Assembly: GCF_014023275.1 (NCBI RefSeq)
Contig: NZ_CP054698.1
Span: 3,534,001-3,598,000 of the forward strand
Reading direction: 5' to 3'
Length of the DNA: 64,000 bases
Source of the DNA: Nostoc edaphicum CCNP1411
Lineage (GTDB): Bacteria; Cyanobacteriota; Cyanobacteriia; Cyanobacteriales; Nostocaceae
Of this stretch, positions 52,518 through 60,757 are shown in pieces. The notes beneath the pieces were generated by a model, which did no database searches, had not been told where the DNA came from, and saw only the letters and a list, made by a program, of their open reading frames with translations. Each line of letters starts with the position of its first letter. Within the stretch, counting starts at the first letter, position 1. A program made the position numbers and the translations under genes.

Positions 52518-53780
52518 TTAATTGCTGGGACTAACCAAAAGATGGACTAACTCTGATTCTGCTTCCCACGATTGTGGCCATTGAATGCGATCGCTAGTAA
52601 AATGAAGTGGATCGTTTTCTGGCCAAGGTGCATTTATTGGTTCTTCAACTAGCCCAAACTCCCCATTGTCAAAAGGGCTTCCCTCCGCCTGACGCTGGAG
52701 AAACACTCGTTCCCGAATACCACCTTTTTCCTGAGTCAGGGCGCGATGATGACAGTAAGGATTGTTACCTCTCTTATCAAAGAAAACATGAGCAGTCCAA
52801 CTGCAACCACCACGACATAGTTCCGAAAATTCGCAAGACTTACAGAAACCCCACAAATGTTCTGTTCCTTTGGGAGTATCAGCCCCCAAATTAAACCGTA
52901 GTTCTTCCGTTTCTTCAATAATTGTTCGCAGTGAATAGTCGCGGATGTTGCCGCCAGTATAGGCTGTGGTAGGTAGTGAGGGACAACCTTTTATCGCACC
53001 ATCGGCTTCAATGCCCAAAGCAGACAATCCAGCACTACATCCCTGCCAGAACGACCAAGCATCTCCTCCCCGCAACAGTCGTTCATAGGGGCCGTAATAA
53101 CCGATATTATTTCCCGGTTGAACTTGCACTCCTTCCCGCTTTGCCTTTTGAGCAACACGAGCAATCATGGGATATATATCTAATAATTCATAAGGTTGTA
53201 GCAGAATTTCACTATTATCTGCTGCATTTCCCATCGGTACAGTCAACTGAATTTGCCAAGCGAATACTCCAGCATCGCGGAGATGCTCGTAAATACAAGG
53301 AAATTCTGGTGCAGAGAGACGATTAATTTGAGTATTGCAGCCAAAGCGTATATCTGCTTCCTTGAGATTGCTCATGGTCTTAAACGCCCATTGCCAAGAG
53401 CCTTGTCTACCACGTAAACGGTCGTGAGTTGCCTCTAAACCATCAACTGAGACAGATACCACGCTAATTCCAGCTTCCTTCATCCGGCGGGCTGTGTCTA
53501 AGGTGATACCATAACCCCCTGTGGTCATACCACATAACATCCCAGCTTTGGTAATTGCTTGGGCAATCTCCAGCCAGTCAGGACGTAGAAAAGCTTCACC
53601 ACCAATTATGGTTACTTCTGTAATTCCTACTTCCGCCATTTGTTTGACTAAATCAAGGGCTTCTGCTGTGGAAAGTTCTTGTGCCCTTGTATGCCCAGCA
53701 CGAGAGCCGCAGTGTTGACAAGCTAGATTACACTTGAGTGTAATTTCCCAAACTGCATAACTAATTCGGCGATAAGCCAT
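52518..53780 (-). CDS. Radical SAM/SPASM peptide maturase (PlpX-type splicease candidate)
   Basis: The protein has 420 residues. The [4Fe-4S]-SAM motif CNLACQHC (Cys17, Cys21, Cys24) is at the very N-terminus, followed by GGEAFLRPDWLEI and SVSVDGLEATHDRLRG typical of the barrel. The C-terminal SPASM region has cysteines in WQGCSAGLSALGIEADGAIK, GCPSL and FCKSCEFSELCRGGCSW, ... NPYC, for auxiliary clusters. The gene follows a Nif11-leader precursor with X-Y-G motifs and precedes a small partner gene. Together these match the nif11-class maturase/splicease group that excises tyramine at X-Y-G. Enzymatic activity is inferred, not shown. Confidence 0.85.
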   Translation of the reverse strand: MAYRRISYAVWEITLKCNLACQHCGSRAGHTRAQELSTAEALDLVKQMAEVGITEVTIIGGEAFLRPDWLEIAQAITKAGMLCGMTTGGYGITLDTARRMKEAGISVVSVSVDGLEATHDRLRGRQGSWQWAFKTMSNLKEADIRFGCNTQINRLSAPEFPCIYEHLRDAGVFAWQIQLTVPMGNAADNSEILLQPYELLDIYPMIARVAQKAKREGVQVQPGNNIGYYGPYERLLRGGDAWSFWQGCSAGLSALGIEADGAIKGCPSLPTTAYTGGNIRDYSLRTIIEETEELRFNLGADTPKGTEHLWGFCKSCEFSELCRGGCSWTAHVFFDKRGNNPYCHHRALTQEKGGIRERVFLQRQAEGSPFDNGEFGLVEEPINAPWPENDPLHFTSDRIQWPQSWEAESELVHLLVSPSN

Positions 53781-53873
53781 AAAAATACTCTCAATTGATT
53801 TTTCTAGAAAGGGACGAACAAATCCTCATCCGTCCCTAGAAATTTAATATTTTCTAGTCGCAATAGAGGTTCC

Positions 53874-54206
53874 TTAAACTATGTCATCTACCCGAATAAC
53901 TCCATACAATAGTTGGTAGGGTGGCCATACAGCTCCATATAATGGTTGGATTTTGGGCTTGCCAGTTAATCCACCAAAAACTTCTGCCAATTCTTTTTCA
54001 CTTAAATCCTTGAATTCAGCTTCACCATTTGCAGACTCCAGCAATTGAGCAGTATATTCTTCATACTCTTCTAGAGTGAAATCGTAGCCAGCAGCTTTAA
54101 CTATTTGACTACATTCTTCCTTGCTATTAACGCCTTGAATTTGATTACGAAAGGCTTCATCATTTGCTAGCTTTTCGTAAAAAGCTTTCACATGTTCTAG
54201 AGACAT
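53874..54206 (-). CDS. Nif11-leader RiPP precursor with two L-Y-G motifs
   Basis: This 110-residue precursor has a Nif11-type leader (MSLEHVKAFYEKLANDEAFR, ... SQIVKAAGYDFTLEEYEEY) ending LAEVFGG at Gly78-Gly79. The predicted core, residues 80-110, is LTGKPKIQPLYGAVWPPY followed by QLLYGVIRVDDIV. It contains two X-Y-G sites, Leu89-Tyr90-Gly91 and Leu100-Tyr101-Gly102, the substrate motif of PlpX splicease. AGGAG lies 9 bp before the ATG. The radical SAM gene is 93 bp downstream. Confidence 0.88.
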   Translation of the reverse strand: MSLEHVKAFYEKLANDEAFRNQIQGVNSKEECSQIVKAAGYDFTLEEYEEYTAQLLESANGEAEFKDLSEKELAEVFGGLTGKPKIQPLYGAVWPPYQLLYGVIRVDDIV

Positions 54207-54288
54207 AATCTTCTACTCCTGAAATTACTTAAGAGTTGGTAACTCTGTTGGAATATTGAACCAATTCATTAGATATATCTAATCTTCT

Positions 54289-54339
54289 AGGATGGGCATC
54301 CTGCCTGCTTTTGGCTACGGGCGGTTAAGACACCCATCC
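54289..54339. repeat. Hairpin repeat between two cluster genes
   Basis: ggatggg (54290-54296) pairs with cccatcc (54333-54339) and the loop includes a dispersed ctgcctgcttttggctacgg unit. It could attenuate transcription from the Cys-rich gene into the precursor gene. Confidence 0.45.
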
Positions 54340-54377
54340 CACAAGCAGTAGTTGAGTATTTTTTATTTGGAAGCCTT

Positions 54378-54815
54378 TTAACTGGCAGCTAGTTTTGACA
54401 CTTGAATTGCTACTTCAGACGGATTGTAGTTATCTGTAATCAGTTGTGGACAACGCATACAAGCTGCTTTCCCTTCTTGTTGCCACCACCGACAATCTCG
54501 GCGTATGGAACAGGGGGGTAGTTCTTCTGCCACTGGCGGTAACTTTTCTACAATTCGCATTGCTAGACGGCAATCTTGTCCATCAAAATGCTGGCAACCT
54601 TTAGTGGCACAAGCTGCCGCCGTCCGAAAAATTTCAGCAGGTGTAATTGGACTAGCTTTTGCTATCAGTTCATTAGTGATAGGCAAGGGCTGTTTAAGAT
54701 AAGTTACACGAGGTTCTGCAACTGTTCCACTGATGATTCCGAAAACAACACTATCCTCAGATTCTGGTCTAGCACTGGGGCAAAGTGTAGTTTTATCAAC
54801 AGCAATATCTTTCAT
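54378..54815 (-). CDS. Cys-rich protein of the RiPP cluster, function unknown
   Basis: This 145-residue protein has eight cysteines (12, 69, 74, 82, 102, 108, 119, 122), with the spacing C-4-C-7-C ... C-5-C ... C-2-C, suggesting an Fe-S or zinc site (CATKGCQHFDGQDC; CSIRRDCRWW; ACMRCPQL). There is no signal peptide. The ATG at 54815 has GGAGG 8 bp upstream; a TTG one codon earlier is less likely. It sits between the two precursor genes and may be an electron donor or accessory for the radical SAM enzyme. I do not recognise the family. Confidence 0.7.
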   Translation of the reverse strand: MKDIAVDKTTLCPSARPESEDSVVFGIISGTVAEPRVTYLKQPLPITNELIAKASPITPAEIFRTAAACATKGCQHFDGQDCRLAMRIVEKLPPVAEELPPCSIRRDCRWWQQEGKAACMRCPQLITDNYNPSEVAIQVSKLAAS

Positions 54816-54842
54816 CAATTGAGCCTCCAGTGGAAAGAATCT

Positions 54843-55088
54843 TTATGAATACAAGGGTTCAGTTGCTATGATTCCTATCGTTGTAGGAATAGGAAACTTA
54901 CCAAGTATTACGGGAAGCAATTTTGATTCTCCACCTGCAACACTTTTTGCTTCTTCGTCAGACATAGATAATAAAGTTTCTTCTGAATCCAAAACTTCGT
55001 TCCGACGTGCCACAGCATTTTTCACAGCATCATCAATCAAATCACTAATTTCAATTTGACTGTTATACTTTCTTTCTTTCGCTTCCAT
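54843..55088 (-). CDS. Candidate second RiPP precursor, GG leader
   Basis: This 81-residue protein begins MEAKERKYNSQIEISDLIDD and has an acidic-helical leader ending EETLLSMSDEEAKSVAGG (Gly52-Gly53). The following 28 residues, ESKLLPVILGKFPIPTTIGI plus IATEPLYS, are hydrophobic and proline-containing, without X-Y-G. It is the first gene of the minus-strand set, 27 bp before the Cys-rich gene, with GAGGA upstream. It may be a bacteriocin-like peptide exported by the nearby C39 transporter or a different substrate of the maturase. Confidence 0.7.
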   Translation of the reverse strand: MEAKERKYNSQIEISDLIDDAVKNAVARRNEVLDSEETLLSMSDEEAKSVAGGESKLLPVILGKFPIPTTIGIIATEPLYS

Positions 55089-55506
55089 GTTGATTTTCCT
55101 CTGATTTATTGACTATTGACTATTACTAACCAGTGTAATTGCCTAATATGTCCTTATCTTAGGGAAAAAGAAGCTACTCACTCTATATCTTAAGAACTCT
55201 AAATTAGACAGAAATAAAACTTTTATGTCACTAAAAAACCATAGATTTTAAGTTACCCCTATTTTTCTGTAGGGGCATATATCATTTACTTAAGCTATAA
55301 ACTGTGGGATACCAATTCAAATTTGATATCTTAGGCAATTGCGATCATTAACTAAAATATTTATGTCCCGAAAATATTGGAAATTGATAGAGAATTTCTA
55401 ATTTCCAGTTACTTTAGATCAACTTGGAAAAACATATAATCTCTAAAATATCAAAATAAAAATCTAGATTTGGCATTTATAGTGCTAGGCGATCGCACAT
55501 CATCAA
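55089..55506. other. Promoter region of the RiPP gene set; no gene seen
   Basis: This 418-bp AT-rich stretch lies between the first gene of the minus-strand RiPP set and trmB. A gactattgactatta repeat is at about 55109-55124. No ncRNA or riboswitch was recognised. Confidence 0.35.
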
Positions 55507-56160
55507 CTACTCTTCATTTACAACTTCTCGCCTAACAAACAAAGCCCGATAAACAGGTTCACCCTTTTTTTGCGTACCTATTTCCCTTTCTGTTGGAACT
55601 GGTAAGGGGTTTTCAGTCAACCATTCTCCTGTACCAATTTTCTCAAAATCTGGATTTTCCGCAAAGCGATCGCGCATTTCCACAGCGACAAATTCCATAT
55701 CTGATTGCAGAAATACAAATCCCCCAACCGCAAGATATTTCGCTAAATCTGCCACTAATTCTGGTTGGACTACACGACGTTTCGCATGGCGGGTTTTAAA
55801 CCAAGGATCGGGGAATTGAATTGTAACGCGTTGTAAACTTCCTGGAGGGAGAGAAGATAAAAGTGAGTGCAATGAGTTGTTCACATTGCAAAACAAGTAG
55901 TGCAGGTTTGTTAAAGCCAACTCAGAACGTAACTTATTCGCCTCCACCACCAGCGGTTCCCGAATTTCTAAGCCGAGAAAATTCCAGTTGGGTTCTATCT
56001 TGGCCATATTCAGCAAAAACTGTCCCTTAGCGCAGCCAATATCTAGATGTAGTGGTTGATTTGGCTTTGTATAGACTTTTTCCCAGTCAAGGGGATTTGC
56101 TGGTGTTTGATACTTTTTACCAAGTGGATTAACATGCTGGCGGACTCGGACTGCTGCCAA
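55507..56160 (-). CDS. trmB: tRNA (guanine46-N7)-methyltransferase TrmB
   Basis: About 217 residues. Motifs are LHLDIGCAKGQFLLNMA for SAM, LGLEIREPLV, VTIQFPDPWFKTRHAKRRVV and the C-terminal GTQKKGEPVYRALFVR. The frame is open to an ATG at 56199, but cyanobacterial TrmB proteins begin just before VRVRQHVNPL, and a TTG at 56160 has an AAGGAG site 8-10 bp upstream, so I use it. It methylates G46 in the tRNA variable loop. Confidence 0.92.
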   Translation of the reverse strand: MAAVRVRQHVNPLGKKYQTPANPLDWEKVYTKPNQPLHLDIGCAKGQFLLNMAKIEPNWNFLGLEIREPLVVEANKLRSELALTNLHYLFCNVNNSLHSLLSSLPPGSLQRVTIQFPDPWFKTRHAKRRVVQPELVADLAKYLAVGGFVFLQSDMEFVAVEMRDRFAENPDFEKIGTGEWLTENPLPVPTEREIGTQKKGEPVYRALFVRREVVNEE

Positions 56161-56480
56161 AATTTGCTCTCCTTCAAGTGAAAATATCCTGTAGTGCAAC
56201 TCCAGGTTACAAGGAAGTCTAGCAAAAGTATGCCAAAAATTATCGGTCTATCATTCAATCGCCTATCCAGCAGAAAGTTTTTGACACTCCCACGACTATA
56301 AGCGGTGGGCTTTTTGCTCCAATACTTGTAAAGCAGTCTGAGTCAAATATGCCATCTTTACACTGTATTTTGAGGTTTTCGAGAAATTTATATTTTTGAA
56401 GTCCCTCATTTTGCATTAATCTCTAGAATTAAAATGCTTAAGCACATTTGCTCTAGTCATGGAGGGAGGAAACTTAAACA

Positions 56481-57209
56481 GTGGATATTTTAGATTTGTT
56501 TTATAAGGGCGGGCCAGCGATGTGGCCTTTGCTCATTTTGTCGATTCTGGCTTTGAGTGTGATTTTCGAGCGTTTGTGGTTCTGGTTAAGAATTTTGACT
56601 CAGGAAAAGCAAATAGTCGATCGCATCCTAGATGCTGCCCAGGATAATTGGCAAGTAGCTGCGGACATTGCAAGACAAGCAAGCCATCAGCCAGTTGGGC
56701 GTTTTCTCTACGCCCCTCTACGCTTAACAAAAAGTAATGCGGAAACCTTTCGATTAGCACTTGAGGCTACAGCAGAAGATGAATTGGCTGGAATGCGGCG
56801 AGGTGAAAAGCTTTTAGAAGCCGTGATTGCCCTTGCACCCCTGCTAGGATTATTAGGTACAGTTTTGGGTTTAATCCAGTCTCTGCGCTCAATTCGGATT
56901 GGCGATTTAGGAACTGAATCTACTGCTGGAGTAACTACTGGTATTGGTGAATCCTTAATTAGTACGGCAGCAGGGCTAATAGTTGCCATCATTAGTTTGG
57001 TATTTTACCGCCTATTTCAAAGTTTTGTCGTCAACCAAGTTAAAGTTTTTCGTAAAGCAGGGAATGAAATGGAATTGCTTTATTACCAGTCCCCGCCTGA
57101 CTTTAGTAATATTACATCAGCAATTGTGCGGGAGAATTTCACTCCACCTCGCAAGCCAGGAAAGACTCGGTTGCCTGAACCACCTGAACCCCCGAATGCA
57201 CCTAATTAA
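56481..57209 (+). CDS. exbB: MotA/TolQ/ExbB proton channel protein
   Basis: This 242-residue protein starts at a GTG preceded by ggagggaggaaac. The N-terminal helix is [20 protein letters not shown]; the conserved channel region is [20 protein letters not shown] and [21 protein letters not shown] Pro-rich tail (PPEPPNAPN) follows. With the ExbD protein encoded 42 bp later, it uses the proton gradient to energise an outer-membrane or cell-envelope process. Confidence 0.92.
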   Translation: MDILDLFYKGGPAMWPLLILSILALSVIFERLWFWLRILTQEKQIVDRILDAAQDNWQVAADIARQASHQPVGRFLYAPLRLTKSNAETFRLALEATAEDELAGMRRGEKLLEAVIALAPLLGLLGTVLGLIQSLRSIRIGDLGTESTAGVTTGIGESLISTAAGLIVAIISLVFYRLFQSFVVNQVKVFRKAGNEMELLYYQSPPDFSNITSAIVRENFTPPRKPGKTRLPEPPEPPNAPN

Positions 57210-57251
57210 TAGTCAAAAATTCAACTCCGAAACCAGGCTTTATAGTGAGAC

Positions 57252-57842
57252 ATGAAAGTTAATCTACATACTCCAATTGAAGAAGTCCAAATTCAAATCA
57301 TCCCTTTAATTGATGTTGTTTTTTGTATCCTGACATTTTTTTTGTTAGCGGCATTACAATTTACACGGCAACAGGCAATAAATGTTGATTTGCCCAAAGC
57401 CAGCCCCAGTTCAATATCCGGGATAACGTCACAGAGTGGAAGTCTGATTGTGACTATCGATGCCGTTGGCAATACTTACATAGAAAAACAGCCTATAAAA
57501 CGGGAAGATTTGGGACAAACGTTAAAACAGTATCTCCAACAAAATCCCAGTGCTATCGTGGTGCTGAATGCTTCGCGCACAGCAACTTATAATGATGTGA
57601 TTGAGACATTAGATTTACTACGACAAGTAGGAGGCGATCGCGTTTCTTTGGGAATTATTCCTGGCCCATCTCAACCACCCACAAACTTACCAAACCAACC
57701 TGCTATCCCCTCTTTCCCAATAAATCCTGGTGATGCACCAGTTCCAGGTATCAATCCCGAAGGGAATCTTGCCCCTAAATTTCCCTTAGCACCTAATTCC
57801 GTACCCTTACCCACGGCAGTTCCTAACTCACCAGCGCCTTAA
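57252..57842 (+). CDS. exbD: ExbD/TolR biopolymer transport protein
   Basis: This 196-residue protein has one N-terminal membrane helix with the essential Asp (IPLIDVVFCILTFFLLA) and a periplasmic domain (GSLIVTIDAVGNTYIEKQPI; NDVIETLDLLRQVGGDRVSL). The final about 55 residues are Pro/Asn-rich. It pairs with the upstream ExbB protein. No TonB gene is adjacent. Confidence 0.92.
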   Translation: MKVNLHTPIEEVQIQIIPLIDVVFCILTFFLLAALQFTRQQAINVDLPKASPSSISGITSQSGSLIVTIDAVGNTYIEKQPIKREDLGQTLKQYLQQNPSAIVVLNASRTATYNDVIETLDLLRQVGGDRVSLGIIPGPSQPPTNLPNQPAIPSFPINPGDAPVPGINPEGNLAPKFPLAPNSVPLPTAVPNSPAP

Positions 57843-58125
57843 GCGCCAGCATCCAAACCAACCTACTCTTAAAAGATAATGTAGGGCATGGGGAATGGGG
57901 CATGGGGCATTGGTTATTAATATTTTCTTCCCCTGCTCCCCTACTCCCTCATTCCCCACTCCCCCTTCAAGATTTTTGCTAAACCTAAAGATATCTAAAA
58001 TAAAATTCGGTCAGAGAAAAAATTTCTGCTAATTTATAAATAATTGGTTGAGCTTTAAAGATTTTTCCACCGATAAACTGAAGTAATTTATCACCAATTG
58101 CCATTCACATTTCAGGGGTTGTGGC

Positions 58126-58488
58126 ATGAATATCGTGACGCTTTTAATTGTTTGGGTAGTAACAGCTATCAGCTTATTGATAATTAGCAAATTGCCTTTG
58201 GGAGTTGAAATTGACACTCCAGGTAAAGCCTTTCTTTCTGCCGCAGTGCTTGGGATCGTGACGGCAATAGTCAGACCGATTTTAAGCCTCGTTTTTGCAG
58301 TACCAAATTTACTTACCTTGGACTTACTATCCGGCATTTTCACATTTATGATTGCCGTAGTTTGTTTTAGTATTGCTGCTTGGTTAGTAGAGGGATTTCG
58401 CTTACGTTACGGTATTTGGAGTGCTGTAATTGGGGCATTTGCGCTGACTATAATTAACAGCTTAATCTACAAACTTTTGGGCGTCTAA
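58126..58488 (+). CDS. Holin-IV-like small membrane protein
   Basis: This 120-residue protein has four hydrophobic helices (MNIVTLLIVWVVTAISLLII; LSAAVLGIVTAIVRPILSLV; LLSGIFTFMIAVVCFSIAAW; SAVIGAFALTIINSLIYKLL) and matches the 'mycobacterial 4 TM phage holin, superfamily IV' family. That family is widespread on chromosomes and the name does not imply a prophage. No phage genes are nearby. Confidence 0.85.
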   Translation: MNIVTLLIVWVVTAISLLIISKLPLGVEIDTPGKAFLSAAVLGIVTAIVRPILSLVFAVPNLLTLDLLSGIFTFMIAVVCFSIAAWLVEGFRLRYGIWSAVIGAFALTIINSLIYKLLGV

Positions 58489-58563
58489 AATTAAGAGTTA
58501 AGAGTGATGAGTGATTAACAACTGATCACTCCTAACTCCTAACTCCTAACTCGCATCTTTTAA

Positions 58564-59271
58564 TTATTCGTTGGAACTTGGTGGAGCAACTGGGGTAGTT
58601 GATTGTTGTTTACGTTGTTCGCGTTTTTTGCGATCGGCTGAAAGCATATCTGCCATTACTATCAGTGCTTGCGCCATTTTTTCTAGGTTAGAACGATATA
58701 ACTCCAAATCTTTGTTGAGTTTGTCATCGGAGAGGTGCAGACCGGCAGCGATCGCTTTCAATGCCTCAGTGAGTTGTTTTTCGTCTTTGACTAATTCGGG
58801 ATCTGACTGCTCTAATAACGAAAATATACCAATTGCGAACAAACGGTTGTATTTAAAGTTAGGATTATTGGCGATCGCTTGCAGTTGTGCTTGTAAGTCA
58901 GTATCTCTATCTAAGTAAGTAGTTTGCCCTAGCCAACCAATTAAATCTTTAACTGGCAAACCTTTAGCTACAGCTTGCAATCTTTCAGCATCCTGTCGAT
59001 ATTGTTGCGGATCTTTTTCTATAGCCCGACATAGGGCGTTAAAAATTGATTCTTGATCCCGTTCGGGTTGATAGCCTTCCATGAAGCGGTCAAAAGTAGT
59101 GACGACACCCAAGGCATAAATTGGATTGTAGCTAAAATCGATATTTACTGACAGCAGATGCATTTCCACCATCAATTCTTCTACTACCCGACGATAAATA
59201 GTGTTGATCGGACGGGTGTGAAGATTGTAGAAAGTTCGTTTTGTATCAGAGACTGTACGGACGTTATTCAC
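58564..59271 (-). CDS. thf1: Photosystem II biogenesis protein Thf1 (Psb29)
   Basis: This 235-residue protein opens NNVRTVSDTKRTFYNLHTRP and continues INTIYRRVVEELMVEMHLLS, the highly conserved Thf1 N-terminus; the start codon is GTG. The C-terminal about 60 residues are a charged coiled coil (DKLNKDLELYRSNLEKMAQA). Thf1/Psb29 supports PSII repair by interacting with FtsH proteases and matters in high light, in keeping with the high-light psbA form elsewhere in the window. Confidence 0.96.
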   Translation of the reverse strand: MNNVRTVSDTKRTFYNLHTRPINTIYRRVVEELMVEMHLLSVNIDFSYNPIYALGVVTTFDRFMEGYQPERDQESIFNALCRAIEKDPQQYRQDAERLQAVAKGLPVKDLIGWLGQTTYLDRDTDLQAQLQAIANNPNFKYNRLFAIGIFSLLEQSDPELVKDEKQLTEALKAIAAGLHLSDDKLNKDLELYRSNLEKMAQALIVMADMLSADRKKREQRKQQSTTPVAPPSSNE

Positions 59272-59484
59272 AAAGAAAAAGGAAATGTTAAGGGCGACGT
59301 ATCTTTATTTTCTCGCTTAAAGGCTACTTTGCCAAGTTGAGCTTTTAGCTGGTGACAGTTTCATTTACAATGTAGACAAATCAGAAGTATTCTATAAGCT
59401 AGTAGCCACAGGGGATTAAGACCTTTTCTCCTAAAAAACTAGCCCAAAAAAATTATCATCCTTAATGATTTTTTTATTGCAATT

Positions 59485-60090
59485 ATGAACTTCTCGCCAC
59501 AGTTAATTGCTTTAGGTGAGTACCTAGCTGGTGAATTTGATAATCGGGAACAAGCCATAGCAGAACCGGTTTGGTATGTCCACCTGTGCTTGTGGCAAAG
59601 ACCAGTTAATCTCTTCACAGAAGATAGCATTACCTTGTTTGCCGAACAGGCTAACGTTATTACCCTAGATCAGCCTTACCGCCAGCGAATTATCCGCTTG
59701 CGTCAGGGGAGCGACTCTGACGCAACCGTGGAAGTACAATATTATATGCCTCAAGATCCAGGTGCATTAAGAGGCGCAGGTCATAACCCTGCTCTACTCA
59801 ACACACTAACACCCGAACAATTAGATTTACTGCCAGGTTGTATCCTAACAGTTACTCAAGAAAAACTAGCTTGCGATCGCTATAAGTTCACTGCTACCCC
59901 ATTACCAGAGACTCGTTGCAGCTTTAGTTATCTTGGCAATACTGTGTATGTTTCCTTGGGCTTTGCAGCTACAGGGGCAGAATTTTATAGCTATGACAAA
60001 GGAATTGATCCAGCAACTGGAAAAGCAACCTGGGGAGCGATTATGGGGCCTTATCGCTACACCAAGCGAAATCAGTATTTAATAAGATAA
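59485..60090 (+). CDS. cpcT: CpcT/CpeT-type phycobiliprotein lyase
   Basis: This 201-residue protein has the T-type lyase pattern: LGEYLAGEFDNREQAIAEPV, WYVHLCLWQRPVNLF, RQRIIRLRQG, LLPGCILTV and a C-terminal KATWGAIMGPYRYTKRNQY. Such lyases attach phycocyanobilin to Cys153 of beta-phycocyanin or phycoerythrocyanin. Nostoc has two CpcT paralogues; which one this is cannot be decided here. Confidence 0.88.
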   Translation: MNFSPQLIALGEYLAGEFDNREQAIAEPVWYVHLCLWQRPVNLFTEDSITLFAEQANVITLDQPYRQRIIRLRQGSDSDATVEVQYYMPQDPGALRGAGHNPALLNTLTPEQLDLLPGCILTVTQEKLACDRYKFTATPLPETRCSFSYLGNTVYVSLGFAATGAEFYSYDKGIDPATGKATWGAIMGPYRYTKRNQYLIR

Positions 60091-60138
60091 AGTTATGAGT
60101 CATGAATTTTGAATTAACTCCTAACTCCTAACTCTTTT

Positions 60139-60507
60139 CTAGCTGGCAATGCTACGAGGTACACCTTCTAAAGCTTCCTCTTCTGTTTCAAAGATTTCAA
60201 AAACAGTATCCATCATCGTCACTTCAAATACAAGTTTGGCTTCTGGATGTACATTGCAAATGCGGAAACTGCCCTTGACTTTATCAGCATCGCGCATTCC
60301 AGCGACTAAAGAAGTAAGACCAGAACTATCAATAAAATTTACCTGAGCCAGATTTACAACTACATGACGACTGAGTTTGGAAATACACTCCTGTAACTTC
60401 AGGCGAAATTGCCAAGCAGTGGTAATATCTAGGCGACCTGCTGGTGTCAGGACAATAACAGTGTTTCCGTCTTGGGTTGTATAAGTTTTTTGGTCTATAT
60501 GAATCAC
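60139..60507 (-). CDS. STAS-domain anti-sigma-factor antagonist
   Basis: This 122-residue single STAS domain starts at a GTG with GGAGGG 6 bp upstream. The conserved site VNFIDSSGLTSLVAGMR holds the serine normally phosphorylated by an anti-sigma kinase. It is probably part of a partner-switching pathway; no kinase or phosphatase partner is adjacent. Confidence 0.92.
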   Translation of the reverse strand: MIHIDQKTYTTQDGNTVIVLTPAGRLDITTAWQFRLKLQECISKLSRHVVVNLAQVNFIDSSGLTSLVAGMRDADKVKGSFRICNVHPEAKLVFEVTMMDTVFEIFETEEEALEGVPRSIAS

Positions 60508-60699
60508 TAAAGCCCTCCCCGTGCTATTCCTATTAAGATTAATTACTTGCAGAATTTTCTAATGCTGTCACTTGAGATTAACAAGGTATAGCTAAAATTG
60601 TCACCTTTTTCTGCTAAGTGCTTAACTTTAGTAGTTTAACTCATCAAAATAGTGGAGAGTGGGGAGTGAGGGAGATGAGAGAGAAAGGGAAAATCAGGA

Positions 60700-60757
60700 T
60701 CATAACTCCTAACTCCTAATTCCTGACTCCTAACTCAGCACTCAGCACTCAGCACTA
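60700..60757. repeat. Heptamer arrays abutting the hemF stop codon
   Basis: Several actccta heptamers are followed by three cagcact (actcagc) heptamers and run directly into the hemF stop codon at 60755. Confidence 0.7.

Noticed and set aside
58126..58488. Holin-like protein as a sign of prophage
   Set aside because: This family is a common chromosomal membrane protein in cyanobacteria, and there are no other phage genes here.
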